From: Odiellus spinosus
Taxonomy: Eukaryota; Arthropoda; Arachnida; Opiliones; Phalangiidae
DNA length: 64,000 nucleotides
Reading direction: 5' to 3'
NCBI GenBank assembly: GCA_963920705.1
Contig: OY987225.1
Span: 12,790,829-12,854,828, forward strand
Shown here piece after piece: positions 1 to 9,833 of the stretch (positions are counted from its first letter, which is position 1; each line of letters starts with the position of its first letter). The translations under genes and the position numbers were made by a program. The notes below the pieces were generated by a model. The model was not told the DNA's origin and did no database searches. It was given only the letters and a program-made list of their open reading frames with translations.

Positions 1-1392
1 GTCCACAGGGAGCTGTTTTGTTAAATCAAAATACTTTAGTTTTAATAACGGGCTCTCAGACCGCACCCCGTAAATTGACCCCTCTTTTTCGTCCAAAGCT
101 AAGCATTCTAAGTGGTAAAGATGCCGATTCATTGTCCTAGGTTCAACCTGCAATTCGGAAAATGTTTCTGCTATCTCTGTTTTATCCGTCATACAAAATC
201 GACAAATCCTACCGGAATTGAAACACGTGTTTAATCCAGCGAGTTTATGCAATCCTAAATTGTCTCCAGAAAATATACTGACGAATCCAAGTACAAATTG
301 ATCTAGGCATTTTGCAAAGATGCCTTCTGTCGATAGTTTTTCCAAATCGAACAATAAGGGTCGAAATATATCGTGCCATCCAAATTCATCAGCGTCTTTT
401 GATTTTGCGAGAAATATCAAATGGATGTCGCTCAGTTTGGTTCTATACTGATTTTTCCGGTTTAATATTGAAAAATAGCATCCAATAATTTTCTGTTTCC
501 CTCTTTTTGACCCAATGGGATTAACAACTTCAAATTCGTCGATGTACAACTGAAGTTGAATGGTTTGAGGATCAAAGTTATTGTTCTCAATTATTTGTTT
601 CGATATTTCCCCCTGTTTAAAATGAGCGATTACATTTTTGGGAATGTTTCTCGTGTTTATATGTCGTTGTGGTTCCTCACTTTTTTCGTAAATACCCTCT
701 AAAACCTTTAAAATAGGTACGTAGTGAAAGTGGCTAAGTTTTTTTCTCTCCAAGCTTAGAGAAAATGTAAACTGTTGAGGTTGAACCATTTTCAGTTCTG
801 TTGCACAATGTGAAGATATTTTATGGCTCGTGTTAACGCTCATAAACACATTCCGAATCTCTTTGGTTTGTTGGATCAATGTTTTGTCCTCAAGTTCAAT
901 ATTATTTTCTCGCAGAAAGCTTTTAATTTTGGAGCACTGGGCGTCCATCAAATTAGCACATAAGTCAAAGATATCGTTGATCAAATTTTCAATAACACTT
1001 TTTGGTACCAAATGTTTCTCTCTGTATTTCAAAATTAGTTTTACAATCTTGTCTCGCATCTCAAGGGGCTTCAAAAACATTTGCGCTTCGAGTTCTTCGT
1101 TGTTATCCAAATTTTCATCTACGTTCATATTTTCATCAATAATTTCATCCTGAATTGTTGAAACTTCTTCAAACTGGGTTCTTTCATCTTCAATCACCTT
1201 TTTGTGATTTCTATAAACGTGTTTTCTGTAGCTTTCTACATTTTTGAAACATTTCCCACAGTTGTTTAAGCCACATAAAACGGAAAAATTTGGTTCGTGA
1301 GAATGTATGTTTTTAACGTGTGCTATCAATAAAGTAAATTTTTTAGCAAGGAATACACATTTTGCGCATTTGTAAAATCTATCAGCACTCAT
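1..1392 (-). CDS. CACTA-like transposase, N-terminal ~464 residues, cut by window edge
   Basis: Open without a stop from the ATG at 1392 to the left window edge. Residues 9-65 hold two C2H2-type zinc fingers (C-x2-C ... H-x4-H spacing), likely for DNA binding at the repeated element ends. An acidic linker follows. The part near the window edge matches the start of the tnp2-like catalytic region: an SGDNLGLH motif and a C-x2-C pair (RICRFC) resemble the first-aspartate region of plant CACTA transposases. This copy has three Cs at 499-501 where copy 2 has four, so it stays in frame. One substitution against copy 2 (KTKY versus KLKY) lies near the edge. CACTA membership rests on motif resemblance and on the element termini, not on a database match. 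The gene appears intronless and diverges from the accessory gene across a shared upstream region. Confidence 0.75.
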   Translation of the reverse strand, partial: MSADRFYKCAKCVFLAKKFTLLIAHVKNIHSHEPNFSVLCGLNNCGKCFKNVESYRKHVYRNHKKVIEDERTQFEEVSTIQDEIIDENMNVDENLDNNEELEAQMFLKPLEMRDKIVKLILKYREKHLVPKSVIENLINDIFDLCANLMDAQCSKIKSFLRENNIELEDKTLIQQTKEIRNVFMSVNTSHKISSHCATELKMVQPQQFTFSLSLERKKLSHFHYVPILKVLEGIYEKSEEPQRHINTRNIPKNVIAHFKQGEISKQIIENNNFDPQTIQLQLYIDEFEVVNPIGSKRGKQKIIGCYFSILNRKNQYRTKLSDIHLIFLAKSKDADEFGWHDIFRPLLFDLEKLSTEGIFAKCLDQFVLGFVSIFSGDNLGLHKLAGLNTCFNSGRICRFCMTDKTEIAETFSELQVEPRTMNRHLYHLECLALDEKEGSIYGVRSESPLLKLKYFDLTKQLPVD

Positions 1393-1950
1393 TTTTAAAA
1401 TTTTCTAGTAAACTTGTGCTAAGAAAAACCGATTAAAATACATTATAAACAAGACGAGGTATTCTACGTCACATCGGATACCAAAGGTATTCAAACTATT
1501 TTCGTTTTCTTTTCTACACTAAACAGTTTAACCCCCCCCCCCCCGGGGTTTTCACGTAAATCCGCCCAACCCTCTCATATATAACTCCCCCTTCAAGAGT
1601 TATTTTTAGAAACTTTACGAAAATCGTTTTGCCATCCACGACCTTGGCATTCTACTCAACGGCCCCTTCGTTGCCTTCATTCAATGACAGAGCACGAACA
1701 AACTTCTCGTGATGCGCTTCCCCCTCCCTCAGCTTGTAAAAATAAAGACGAATTCAAAAGTTACCCCTCTATAAGTTTCCCCCTTCTTTTGGCGATAAAA
1801 GGGCGCAGTATTTTTCTTGGACTTGACCCAAAGTGCACCGCACGGCGCACGCGAGTGACGCGACCACGCGTCTTGTTCAGTTCGAAACGGTTACGGGATT
1901 CGGGACTGGCCATTTATTTCAAAAGAAAGCCAAATCATAAAAATTTAAAA
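1393..1950. promoter_or_regulatory. Divergent promoter region between transposase and accessory gene
   Basis: This 558-bp gap separates two diverging genes. It contains a poly-C run ending in GGGG at about 1531-1548, a TATA-like CATATATAAC at 1576-1585, a second TATA-like GATAAAAGGG near 1795-1804, and an arthropod-style initiator (TTCAGTTCG) near 1876. An in-frame ATG at 1684 could extend the accessory protein, but the ATG at 1951 (AAAAATGAG) sits in a better context. Promoter function is inferred from position and motifs only. Confidence 0.4.
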
Positions 1951-4900
1951 ATGAGTGCGCAGACTATGTGTTTGATATGCTGTGGAGAAAGCAAACGTAT
2001 CTATAAAATAATGAAGGAAAATCCAACTTTGAAAGATCTAAAGGATTCTTTGGCCACAGATCCCGCCTTTGAGGATATCAAGGAAGGGAATTTCATTTTC
2101 CAGGTATGTACTCAAATTCTTTAACCATTTGTTTGGGAAATGGTAGTTCAAATTTTTTAAACACTTTACCCTCACTTCGGATGAGGCGTAATTAGCCGGT
2201 TTAATCAGATTTAACTGAAGTTTACCCAGCCTTCTCAGTTTTATTAACCTCGGTGAAATCTGATTAAACCGGGCTAATTACGCCTCGTCTGAAGTAGAGG
2301 ATAAGGAAGTAAAATTCGATCCACATTAGTGCACGAGATTTTTGGCGTTTATTAACTTGACTCTTAAAATCCTCCCGATGGATCCCGGCTAAGCCTTATT
2401 TGGAATAGGCTATTAAATACTAGCTTGTAAATTAATTAGAAATAATTAACTAGAAATCAATTTTAAATTTACCCGAAAAGTAGGCTTAGCCGGGATTCAT
2501 GTGTTTCATAGATTTTACATTGGGAGAGTGCCAACAAATTAGCAAACGCGAATCAGGGTATCTTCGCAAACAGGCGAGTGCTCTGCGCGCGCTTTTTTTT
2601 TCTAAATTAAAAGTCTATAATTGGGTATAATTATAATTAGGAGCAGTGTTGCCAATGAATGGGATATATCCCACATTGTGGGTTTTTTGGTCTTAGTGGG
2701 ATAAAGGGATTTGTCAACAAAATTGGCCGATTTTGTGGGATTTTTGACTATGGCGGGGTTTTAACGATCCTTTTTTTTACCAAAGAGGCAAAGATATTTT
2801 TCGAGCTTGACCAGAATTCACTAGCATTTTACAGTACAAAATATAAAATTCAGTAAAGCGCGAGGAAAAATAATAGTACAAGGTCGTTTGTTTAGTTATT
2901 TTCCCCTCCGTCAATGTTATTCCACGTGTTCAGTGAAATTTCTGTATTTTTGGAAATTTTCACAGTGGGGGTGCCACTATACAATAAAGTTTCAATTCTA
3001 TATGTAGCAAGCCCTCTTTATTATAGTCAACCATAGTTTGCAGCGTGTACAAACTTATGCTATACCTTATCTCTGTCAATTGTTTGTTTATTGGGATATT
3101 GAGCGCCTCGCTTCACGCGTGCTATCATGTTTGAATGTCGTTTAAATGCAGCTGGTTGACTCTCTGTAGTTCACCTTAATTTGGCAGCACATATAATCCC
3201 ACTCTTTCCGTTATCTCTATGAATTGTTTACTTAGAAATATAGGAAGCCTCATTTTTCGCGTGCTGACAATTTAATCTAGGGAGTTTAGTAAGAAAAAGG
3301 GTCCCACAAGATCATGCTGATACTAATAGTTGATATTATAAAAAACCTTGGAACCAGTCGTAAAAGGAATAAAATAGCGACTGTGGGTTTTTCGGTTCAT
3401 AAACATTGGCAAAACTACCCCAAAGCGAGAATTTAGAGAGCGTAAAATATACTTGTTTCCGTTTTTATCAGTATGCGCGCTGAAGTCTAGCATTTATTAA
3501 CCCGTTTTGGAGAGTATCATAAGTTTAAGGAGTGTCATAGGCTTAACTTCGCTTGGGCTGCATAATCTAGGTTATTATCTACTTCACTAGGCTCTTGACT
3601 AATTTTTATTATATTCAATTTAGTCATACGACGCTGATTTTGACCAAGACGTTGATCTAAATAACCTATCAAAAATAGAAAACAAAATGATAATTAAAGT
3701 CATTGGAACGAGGACTTGCACGGTGTGTTAATAATTTGTTTAAATACCAACAATTAATAAATAAAATTATTAATAACCATAATGTTTTCTAGATGTCATC
3801 AGAGGACAGTCCTCCTAAGAAAATAAAATCCGATAGTGAAATTAATTTAATTGCCAATTCGGTAAGAGTTTAGTTGAATATTATTAATTTTGAAACTTAT
3901 GGGATAGTTTTAATATTCGAAATGTGTGCACTGTTACAAATAATTTTAATATCATGCAGTCTATACGAACTTTTCATCCAATAATTATTCTTATCATGGA
4001 TTCATTGAGTATTAATTATTCTCAATTTAAAGGGTATAATTTATTGTTCTATAAGAATTACAAACAGCCAATTCGAAGTGTTTTTCCTTCTTTTAGTAAA
4101 TAGTGTTTCTTATAATAATTTTTTAAAATTTTAATAGAATGTAGAAAAGAATGAAGAATTAAATCTAGTGGAAGGTCGAAGCATTTCTTTAACTACAAAT
4201 CAAGATTCTTGGTAATTATAAGATTAGTCTTAGGTTGATTTCCAAATTCTCTATGTAAGAGTTTCTCTCTTGGAGTTCCTATTACATGGCCTGCTCCACC
4301 TCTCTCATCTGAAATCCTAACCCCACCCTGATCATTCCGTTTTTTTTTTTTTTTTTTTTTTTTTTTTGGATAATTTGGGAATTACCTTCTAAAAATTTTA
4401 CTTTTGAAGTCATCGACGTTCGGGAGAAATTTAATATCTAATTTCCTAATAGTGTAATGAATGGAGAAGTTCTAATCATTGACGAACAAACTAAGATTAC
4501 ACGATCAAAATTTACAGTAGAATACCAGCTTCCAGCCTTTCCAGTGACATTAATACAAAAAGACAAGTACAACTTGTATACTCCCTGCGAAAGAAAAAGA
4601 GCAAACAAGGAAATCTTGAACATTCTTTACCACGATTTGGTTAATCGTTATTCATTGTACGTGGAAGATTACTTGATCACTATTCACTATATTAAGAACA
4701 TATTAATAGAACTATACTTTTTTGCACTCTTAGATATCCACCATCTCACGCCCATGTTGCCGGAAAACTAACTAGTGAACTACCCTATATTGGAAATACG
4801 GTAATAAAGTCACAAGTAATAATACACCCAAGTTATTTCGTCTCATTGAATATTTTTTTCTATTTAGGAAACGTGGCGCCTTTTTTTGAGAAATAAATTC

Positions 4901-7146
4901 AAAAACAGCAGAAAGTATTTGAGAGATAACAAGAATGTTCAAGTGGCTAGAAAATTATATGGTAGAACCAAGGAGCAAATCAAGGCAATGAAAGAAGCTA
5001 AGCAGAAGGAAATCGAAAAACTAGAAAAAAATCTCAAAGGCAACGCCAAAGAATCGGACATACCAGCGGATGATAGTACGGAGTCCATTTTCGAGGAAAT
5101 GTCCGCAAATATTGATGATCCAACTACAGACCAAAACGGTAGTACAACCTCTACGAACGGGCTTGAAGAACCCGAAGGTCCTTCAAGCAAAAAAGACATA
5201 ATTCCAAAGAAACGTGTTCTTCGGCATGAGGTAAAAATATTCTTAGCTTCAAAATTTACATTTTTAAATATTTTAATGGAAGAGCTGGATCAATTCTTTT
5301 AAGTATTGATGTAAATTATACATGTATGCATAGGTAAAAGAAAAAGAATCATTTGAGGATGAAAAAAGTGTGGAATCGCACATTAAACAAATGAAGGAAG
5401 AGCTTCGAAAAACAAAAATTGATCAGCGCATAATCAATTCAAAAATGTCCAGGACATTTCAAGACAGAGCTATGAAAATTCGAAGGGGAATATCAATATC
5501 GAAGATTACCGAAGAATATCCAGCTTTATGTCATTTAAAACAGGTAAACAATATTATATTATTATATATATATATACTTGGTTTTATATATCTCGTTCAA
5601 TTTGCTGAACTGCGAAATGACAGGCAGATGTTCCTTGCACTTAAGAAAGTTAAGAGTTTTATTGCATTTCCAGAGTTGTAACCTACAGAGTAACATTTAT
5701 CCACTAAACCCCTCCCCTTTTATGAAGCCAAGCAATATGTATGCATTTTGCTGTAACACCCATTTCTTTCAAAAAAAGTTTCTATTACAACAAGTAGAAT
5801 ATATAATTTGTAAAACTATAGTTTTTAACCTTGACCTTAAATCGTTTTTAGTTTCTATCAGAATTCCAACGGATAAAAGAAATTGACCCGGAAAAGAAAT
5901 TATCTGAGTCAATTCAGAAATACTCGGAAAAAATTTGGCAGAATTCTCCTTCGAAAGATTTCAAAAATAAAATGCTAAGCGAGATTAATGAAGAAATTGA
6001 TTTAGTTGAAAGGAAACGTAAGTATTTTTTATTATTTAAATTAAAAAGGTTGGACAAAAGAAACTTGTTTTTTGGCTTTAAATGGAGACTGCAACCAAAC
6101 AATAATTTCTATCGATTCCTCATCGTTTAGATAGGCCTAATTCATCAGTAAAAAAATACACTAGAAATATATTTTAAACTTATCCGGAAAATAGGCTTAT
6201 CTGGATTCATGGAGATTGGCTTAACCTCTTCGCTTTAATCGACCAAAGTCTGTTTGATAAGGCAACATCTCCGTGACACTTCCAATAACATTCGACGCAA
6301 GAAATTCAGGATTTCCTCGAGTCCATTAAAAACTATTTTCCGATTAAGCTTTAAATTGATTTCTAGTTTTGTAAATTATGAAACTAGTGGATTATGCCGA
6401 TTTAAAATACAAGCAATCGATTAAAAAAAATCGCTTGTTGTAACTGTATTCTCCCTGTAAGGACTAGAATATCTCTAAAGCAAAAGGTTATTCTGATAAA
6501 GTCAATTTTGTTTACTTGTCTTGATGCTTACCAAAAAAATAATATTAAAGAACACATGACTTTTATTTTTATAATTTATTTATTATAAAAACTGCATAAC
6601 CTGTTGTAAAGCATAGTTTTTATGAATACCACCCGGAACCAATGAGACTTGTTAAATACAAGTACTATTGCCTGCATAACAAAAAATTATAACGCCTATT
6701 GCTTGATGATCTTGTTGTTTTCAACATAGGAGATAACTGCATATTTTGTTTAATTATATACAAATAATATTTCTTTATATGTAGATCAAAAACAAAGTGC
6801 CGCACTTTTACTTATTCCAAGTATTGTAAAAGAAAAATACTACAACATGTTTTTAAAGGATTCTAACCTGTCATCAGAACTAGATGTCCACCCGGTTTTG
6901 GTATACAAAGGACATCAAATATTAAGTAGTGATTGTTTTATTTTATATGTAGACAAAATTGAAATTTTGCAATCGAATGAAATTTCAAGCGCAATTTTAG
7001 CATGGGTTTGCTCATTTTGGGTGTTTGATTTAGAATACTTGGACAGTTTGTCAAAAACTTTACTCGTGTACGAGTATTTAATTTTAAATATTAGCAAACC
7101 CAAATCAAAAGGCCCTGTTTTCACGCTTCTAGAAAAATTTCAATAA
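1951..7146 (+). CDS. CACTA-like element accessory protein, nine exons, intact
   Basis: I read nine exons with GT-AG junctions and one continuous frame: 1951-2103, 3793-3861, 4138-4211, 4453-4656, 4734-4800, 4868-5230, 5334-5543, 5852-6017 and 6785-7146, giving about 555 residues. Exon 1 begins MSAQTMCLICCG with a Cys-rich start. Exon 2 has a nuclear-signal-like PPKKIK. Exons 5-6 join as PYIGNT-ETWRLFLRNKFK. Exons 6-8 are lysine/glutamate rich and probably coiled coil. The last exon has a globular C-terminal domain with HPVLV, a CFILYVD-type strand and a FWVFDLEYL motif. I recall similar C-terminal domains in second ORFs of invertebrate DNA transposons but cannot name a family. It may act like TnpA of En/Spm in binding subterminal repeats; that is inference. 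Copy 2 of this gene (35122-40117) is broken. Confidence 0.65.
2169..2300. repeat. Imperfect foldback (MITE-like) in intron 1
   Basis: Two arms of about 45 bp (2169-2213 and 2256-2300) are near-perfect inverted copies around a GGCGTAATTAGCC core, with about 42 bp between them. The element lies in intron 1 of the accessory gene and is present at the same place in copy 2 (about 35340-35471), so it predates the duplication. No target duplication could be assigned with certainty. Confidence 0.6.
2382..2496. repeat. Foldback element with 14-bp perfect inverted ends, intron 1
   Basis: ATCCCGGCTAAGCC at 2382-2395 is exactly inverted at 2483-2496 (GGCTTAGCCGGGAT), enclosing an AT-rich core. A related, weaker foldback (AGATAGGCCTA at 6129-6139, TAGGCTTATCT at 6192-6202) lies in intron 8, which suggests a small non-autonomous family. 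The copy-2 equivalent is at 35553-35667. Confidence 0.6.
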
Positions 7147-7277
7147 AATGAATATTCTATAATTATATAACGCTAAATAATTTCACATATTTCATTTATT
7201 GGTATTATTATTAATTCAAAAGGGTTTAATTTTGAATAATAATATTCCCAACAAACTGAGCAACATTCACTACCCAT

Positions 7278-7539
7278 GGGACAATAATTTGACACCACTA
7301 GGGGAATAATACGATTCCTCTAGGGGAATAATACGATTCCTCGAGGGGAATAATACGAATCCTCGAGGGGAATAATACGATTCCTCGAGGGGAATAATAC
7401 GATTCCTCGAGGGGAATAATACGATTCCTCGAGGGGAATAAAACGATTCCTCGAGGGGAATAATACGATTCCTCGAGGGGAATAATACGATTCCTCGAGG
7501 GGAATAAGTCGATTCCTGCAGGGGAATAAATCGACTGCA
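7278..7539. repeat. 22-bp subterminal tandem repeat of CACTA copy 1, left part
   Basis: About 11-12 units with a 22-bp period, built on GGGGAATAATACGATTCC followed by TCGA. The array starts just after the accessory gene and is interrupted by the Polinton at 7546, resuming at 23881. Subterminal repeats of 10-25 bp are a hallmark of CACTA elements, where they serve as binding sites for transposon proteins; that role is inferred here. Because 22 is not a multiple of three, the repeat translates into long repetitive open frames on the minus strand, which are not genes. Confidence 0.85.
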
Positions 7540-7545
7540 TATGGG
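7540..7545. repeat. Polinton target-site duplication, left copy (TATGGG)
   Basis: TATGGG directly precedes the Polinton end at 7546 and recurs at 23875-23880 right after its other end. The uninterrupted paralogous site in copy 2 (around 40490) has it once. Six-base duplications are characteristic of Polinton integration. Confidence 0.95.
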
Positions 7546-8083
7546 AGAGATAAGTAGGCCAGTATAAAACCCTACCCGTATCTCTCCTTCCTGCCTTCCA
7601 CAGTGCATTTCTCCCCCCCTTCCGTATTTTTTCCCCCTTCCGTCGATCCGTCCGGATTTATAAAACCCGGGTACTGTAGAAGGCAGGAAGGAGACTTAAC
7701 GAGGGTCGTTTTTGTCGCCGACCTATTGGATCCTTTTTTTATCTTTTTTTTTTTTTCGTATTTGGTACTTTTTTTTGGGGGGGGGGGGGATCGGGGGGGG
7801 GGCGCCACCTATGAGGTGTTATATAGGAATTAAATATAAATTCCCTTTTCCCGAAAGGTCGATTCTGGGGAACCTAGGGGGTATGGACCCCTCAATTTTG
7901 GGGAGGTAACTTACATCCGTTGCTCGCCCTGAAAGAATAGAAAATGACACACAACACACCAAAATATGGTTTCAGATTTTTATTTAAAAACAACTTTAAA
8001 ATGGGTTCAAGTACAATACCGCAATGATAGATTCTCATTTTGAATCGTATTTTATCTATCGCGTAATAATTAATCCGATCCTC
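7546..8083. repeat. Polinton left terminal inverted repeat (538 bp)
   Basis: It matches the inverse of 23334-23874 from AGAGATAAG at the tip to AATCCGATCCTC at the inner edge. It contains an internal 21-bp inverted pair (7584-7604 and 7673-7693, one mismatch), runs of 13 and 10 Gs separated by ATC at 7777-7802, and TATAAAA near the tip. The 3-bp length difference between the two repeats can be accounted for by the homopolymer runs. The open frames inside it look like low-complexity artefacts. Confidence 0.95.
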
Positions 8084-8483
8084 AAGGGGAAGATGATAAA
8101 TAACGTTCTGAGGGTGGAATGTCACCACTTTTTTCATCGAATATTTTGGCGATTATATTATTGAGAATAGCCCTTTCAATATCGGTTTTAAGAACACGAA
8201 ATATCATGTACTCGTTACCTTGACTTTCCAAAGGTACGTTGGCCGTAACTTGTCCTCTGATAAATGGACAATGAGGAAAATGGCGACGGTGTTCTTGTTG
8301 AATCGAGTCCAAGAATTCCCAATTGTGTAGAATTCCGAAACAGAAATTACATCTCACACGATCGGCAAGGCCCAGATAATAAAACCCGTTTTTGGCCAAT
8401 TGCGCTGGACTTTTCTCGGGCAACGGCCATTTTTTGAACGTGTTCAGCCGTGTCCGTTCCGAGTTCATATTTAGATCGCACAT
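8082..8483 (-). CDS. Single-BIR protein (IAP-like), no RING
   Basis: This 133-residue protein contains one BIR domain at residues ~10-75. It has R-x2-x-F at the start, the GFYYLG strand, and exact zinc-ligand spacing C45-x2-C48-x16-H65-x6-C72. BIR domains in inhibitor-of-apoptosis proteins bind caspases or pro-apoptotic IAP-antagonist peptides. There is no C-terminal RING, so it would not itself be a ubiquitin ligase. The stop codon (8082-8084) falls at the inner edge of the terminal repeat. The start follows the stop of the upstream frame by one base (TAAAATG). Likely role: blocking host cell death during element or virion replication (inferred). Adintoviruses are known to carry other anti-apoptotic genes. 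The alternative is a captured host BIR fragment without function. Confidence 0.8.
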   Translation of the reverse strand: MCDLNMNSERTRLNTFKKWPLPEKSPAQLAKNGFYYLGLADRVRCNFCFGILHNWEFLDSIQQEHRRHFPHCPFIRGQVTANVPLESQGNEYMIFRVLKTDIERAILNNIIAKIFDEKSGDIPPSERYLSSSP

Positions 8484-8484
8484 T

Positions 8485-8715
8485 TTACCGAAACAGCGTA
8501 TATAATAAAACTGAGCACGCGAGAATGTTGCCGATGGCGATATAGGATAAAGGTATCCGATCCAGAAGGTTACTGAACTTCACTATTGGATATTTTTCGG
8601 GTTCTTTCGTTACCGTGTCACGCGGCAAATGATGAAATCCTTCTCGAGCCAGTGTGTCTCTGTTAAGGGGCGCAATATATTTAAAGCTGGCGACTCGACT
8701 TCTTTCAAAGTGCAT
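8485..8715 (-). CDS. Truncated BIR-like N-terminal half with hydrophobic tail
   Basis: The protein has 76 residues. Its first ~30 residues (RVASFKYIAP ... LAREGFHHLPRDT) resemble the opening half of a BIR domain, but the Cys/His zinc ligands are absent. The last ~20 residues form a probable membrane segment (YIAIGNILACSVLLYTLF). It lies directly upstream of the BIR gene and ends one base before that gene's ATG, so the two may be translated from one message. It could be a decayed first BIR of a two-BIR protein, or a membrane-anchored derivative. A TATA-like element lies ~50 bp upstream of its ATG. The BIR relationship is by eye and weak. Confidence 0.45.
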   Translation of the reverse strand: MHFERSRVASFKYIAPLNRDTLAREGFHHLPRDTVTKEPEKYPIVKFSNLLDRIPLSYIAIGNILACSVLLYTLFR

Positions 8716-8763
8716 CGATGGAAGAGGCGACCTTATATGATTAACCTATCGAAGATGCTGATG

Positions 8764-8773
8764 CTTATATAGC
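8764..8773 (-). promoter_or_regulatory. TATA-like element upstream of BIR genes
   Basis: On the minus strand this reads GCTATATAAG, about 50 bp before the ATG at 8715. A second TATA-like CATATAAGG lies closer to the ATG (about 8734-8742). The spacing resembles that of TATATAAGG before the ATPase gene. Inferred from motif and position only. Confidence 0.4.
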
Positions 8774-8799
8774 GTAATAAGCGGTGGCGTTCTGAACTA

Positions 8800-8869
<70 letters not shown>

Positions 8870-9160
8870 GGGGTTGTTGGTTGGTCGTAATAATACGCAA
8901 AAGTTAAAATAAAAAAGATGATAAAGAAAATTCAAGTTACGTATAGTTTCTATAAAATATCTAGTGGAGTATAAAAGACATACTAAAAACATTATTAATG
9001 CTAGTTTTAGGAACGTTATTATATCAAGAACGAATGTTAAAATACGTCGTATCGTGTTAGGGAAATTTAGAATAAGGCTACTAATTTTGAACAAAATCCC
9101 TGTAATTAAATCTACGGACTTTATTTTAAGTAAAAAATGGATCAGCTCCGTACCGTACAT
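8765..9160 (-). CDS. Possible small membrane protein with microsatellite-encoded tail
   Basis: A 131-codon open frame from an ATG at 9160 on the same strand as its neighbours. The middle part (ILTFVLDIITFLKLALIMFLVCLLY) is strongly hydrophobic and could span a membrane. The C-terminal ~30 residues are alternating Ile-Tyr encoded by the TA microsatellite at 8806-8867. It may be a real gene whose end was replaced by the microsatellite, or a chance frame in AT-rich DNA. I do not recognise a family. Confidence 0.25.
8806..8867. repeat. (TA)n microsatellite
   Basis: About 30 TA dinucleotides, slightly interrupted at the left end (CATATA). It lies between the BIR genes and the conserved unknown gene. 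Confidence 0.95.
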
Positions 9161-9194
9161 GACTGTTTCAATAATGAAAAAAAATCTTTTACCT

Positions 9195-9833
9195 TTATAT
9201 CGGAAGATGTGACGGTGACGCTGCGAATAAAGTGTATAGGCTAGGTTGAAATAAAAACAGCGTATTTGTCAAAAAAAATATTGATAGAAACACATATTTT
9301 TGAGTTAAGGTTACATTTATCGCCTTTTCATTGGTGTATACCCAATCGGCATAAATTAAACTCCTTTCGAACGCGCAAGCCTTTCTATGTTGGGATGAGG
9401 GATGAGGGTAAAGACACTGTACGACGAGATCGCCATCATCTATTTCCGAGGCTCTGGGACACTTATGATCATTGAGATCGTGAACGATTCTACGGAGCCG
9501 GTGTGTCAAGAACGATACTTTGACATTCCCCTTGGTGAAAGCTCGGTCAGCGTTCCGGAGCGCCGAATCCAAGCACTGGTCAAGTTTTCCGTAGGGAATT
9601 AGTCCCGAATTCCAATGAAGTCCGTGAAGATTTCTAGTGACCCATTCGTTTTGTCGTTGATTAACGACTGTCAAAACGGTTTGAGCGTACGGGGGCGAAA
9701 AGGTCCAAGAGGCGGTGGCCGGTTTTTCTTCTACCGTAGTCACGGCAAGTTCTTTTATAATAATTTCCGCCGCGCCGGATTTAACATTGTTTTTACCGAG
9801 AAGATACTCGAACTCAACCACTACACTTTTCAT
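9195..9833 (-). CDS. Conserved transposon-associated protein of unknown function
   Basis: This 212-residue protein begins MKSVVVEFEYLLGKNN. It has an FSPPY motif near residue 45, then WVTRNLHGLHWNSG (~65-78) with IPYGKLD, then a C-terminal Cys/His-bearing part with HRKACAFERSL and YADWVY. I recall this pattern (R-N-x-H-G-L-x-W-x-x-G-x-x-P-Y, then C-P, then C-A-x-x-x-x-x-x-Y-x-x-W-V) in ORFs repeated in insect Polintons and other elements, but I cannot attach a function. The last ~35 residues are hydrophobic and may be foreign to the domain. It is the last gene before the left-end BIR genes, on the same strand as the virion module. Confidence 0.6.
   Translation of the reverse strand: MKSVVVEFEYLLGKNNVKSGAAEIIIKELAVTTVEEKPATASWTFSPPYAQTVLTVVNQRQNEWVTRNLHGLHWNSGLIPYGKLDQCLDSALRNADRAFTKGNVKVSFLTHRLRRIVHDLNDHKCPRASEIDDGDLVVQCLYPHPSSQHRKACAFERSLIYADWVYTNEKAINVTLTQKYVFLSIFFLTNTLFLFQPSLYTLFAASPSHLPI

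Noticed and set aside
830..1153. Plus-strand 107-codon frame (also 33987-34310)
   Set aside because: It lies antisense to the transposase coding sequence, which has recognisable domains.
2659..2856. Intron 1 open frame (also 35792-36025)
   Set aside because: Low-complexity; the longer copy-2 version arises from a 2-bp difference upstream, so the start is not conserved.
7298..7608. Long repetitive minus-strand open frames in the 22-bp arrays (also 24381-24632, 40241-40511, 41039-41290)
   Set aside because: They are translations of the 22-bp tandem repeat in rotating frames (SPRGIVLFPSR...). Repeat structure, not coding constraint, keeps them open.
7572..7909. Open frames within the Polinton terminal repeats (also 23508-23848)
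   Set aside because: Driven by homopolymers (poly-F, poly-G, poly-K); no domain, and the two ends give slightly different frames.
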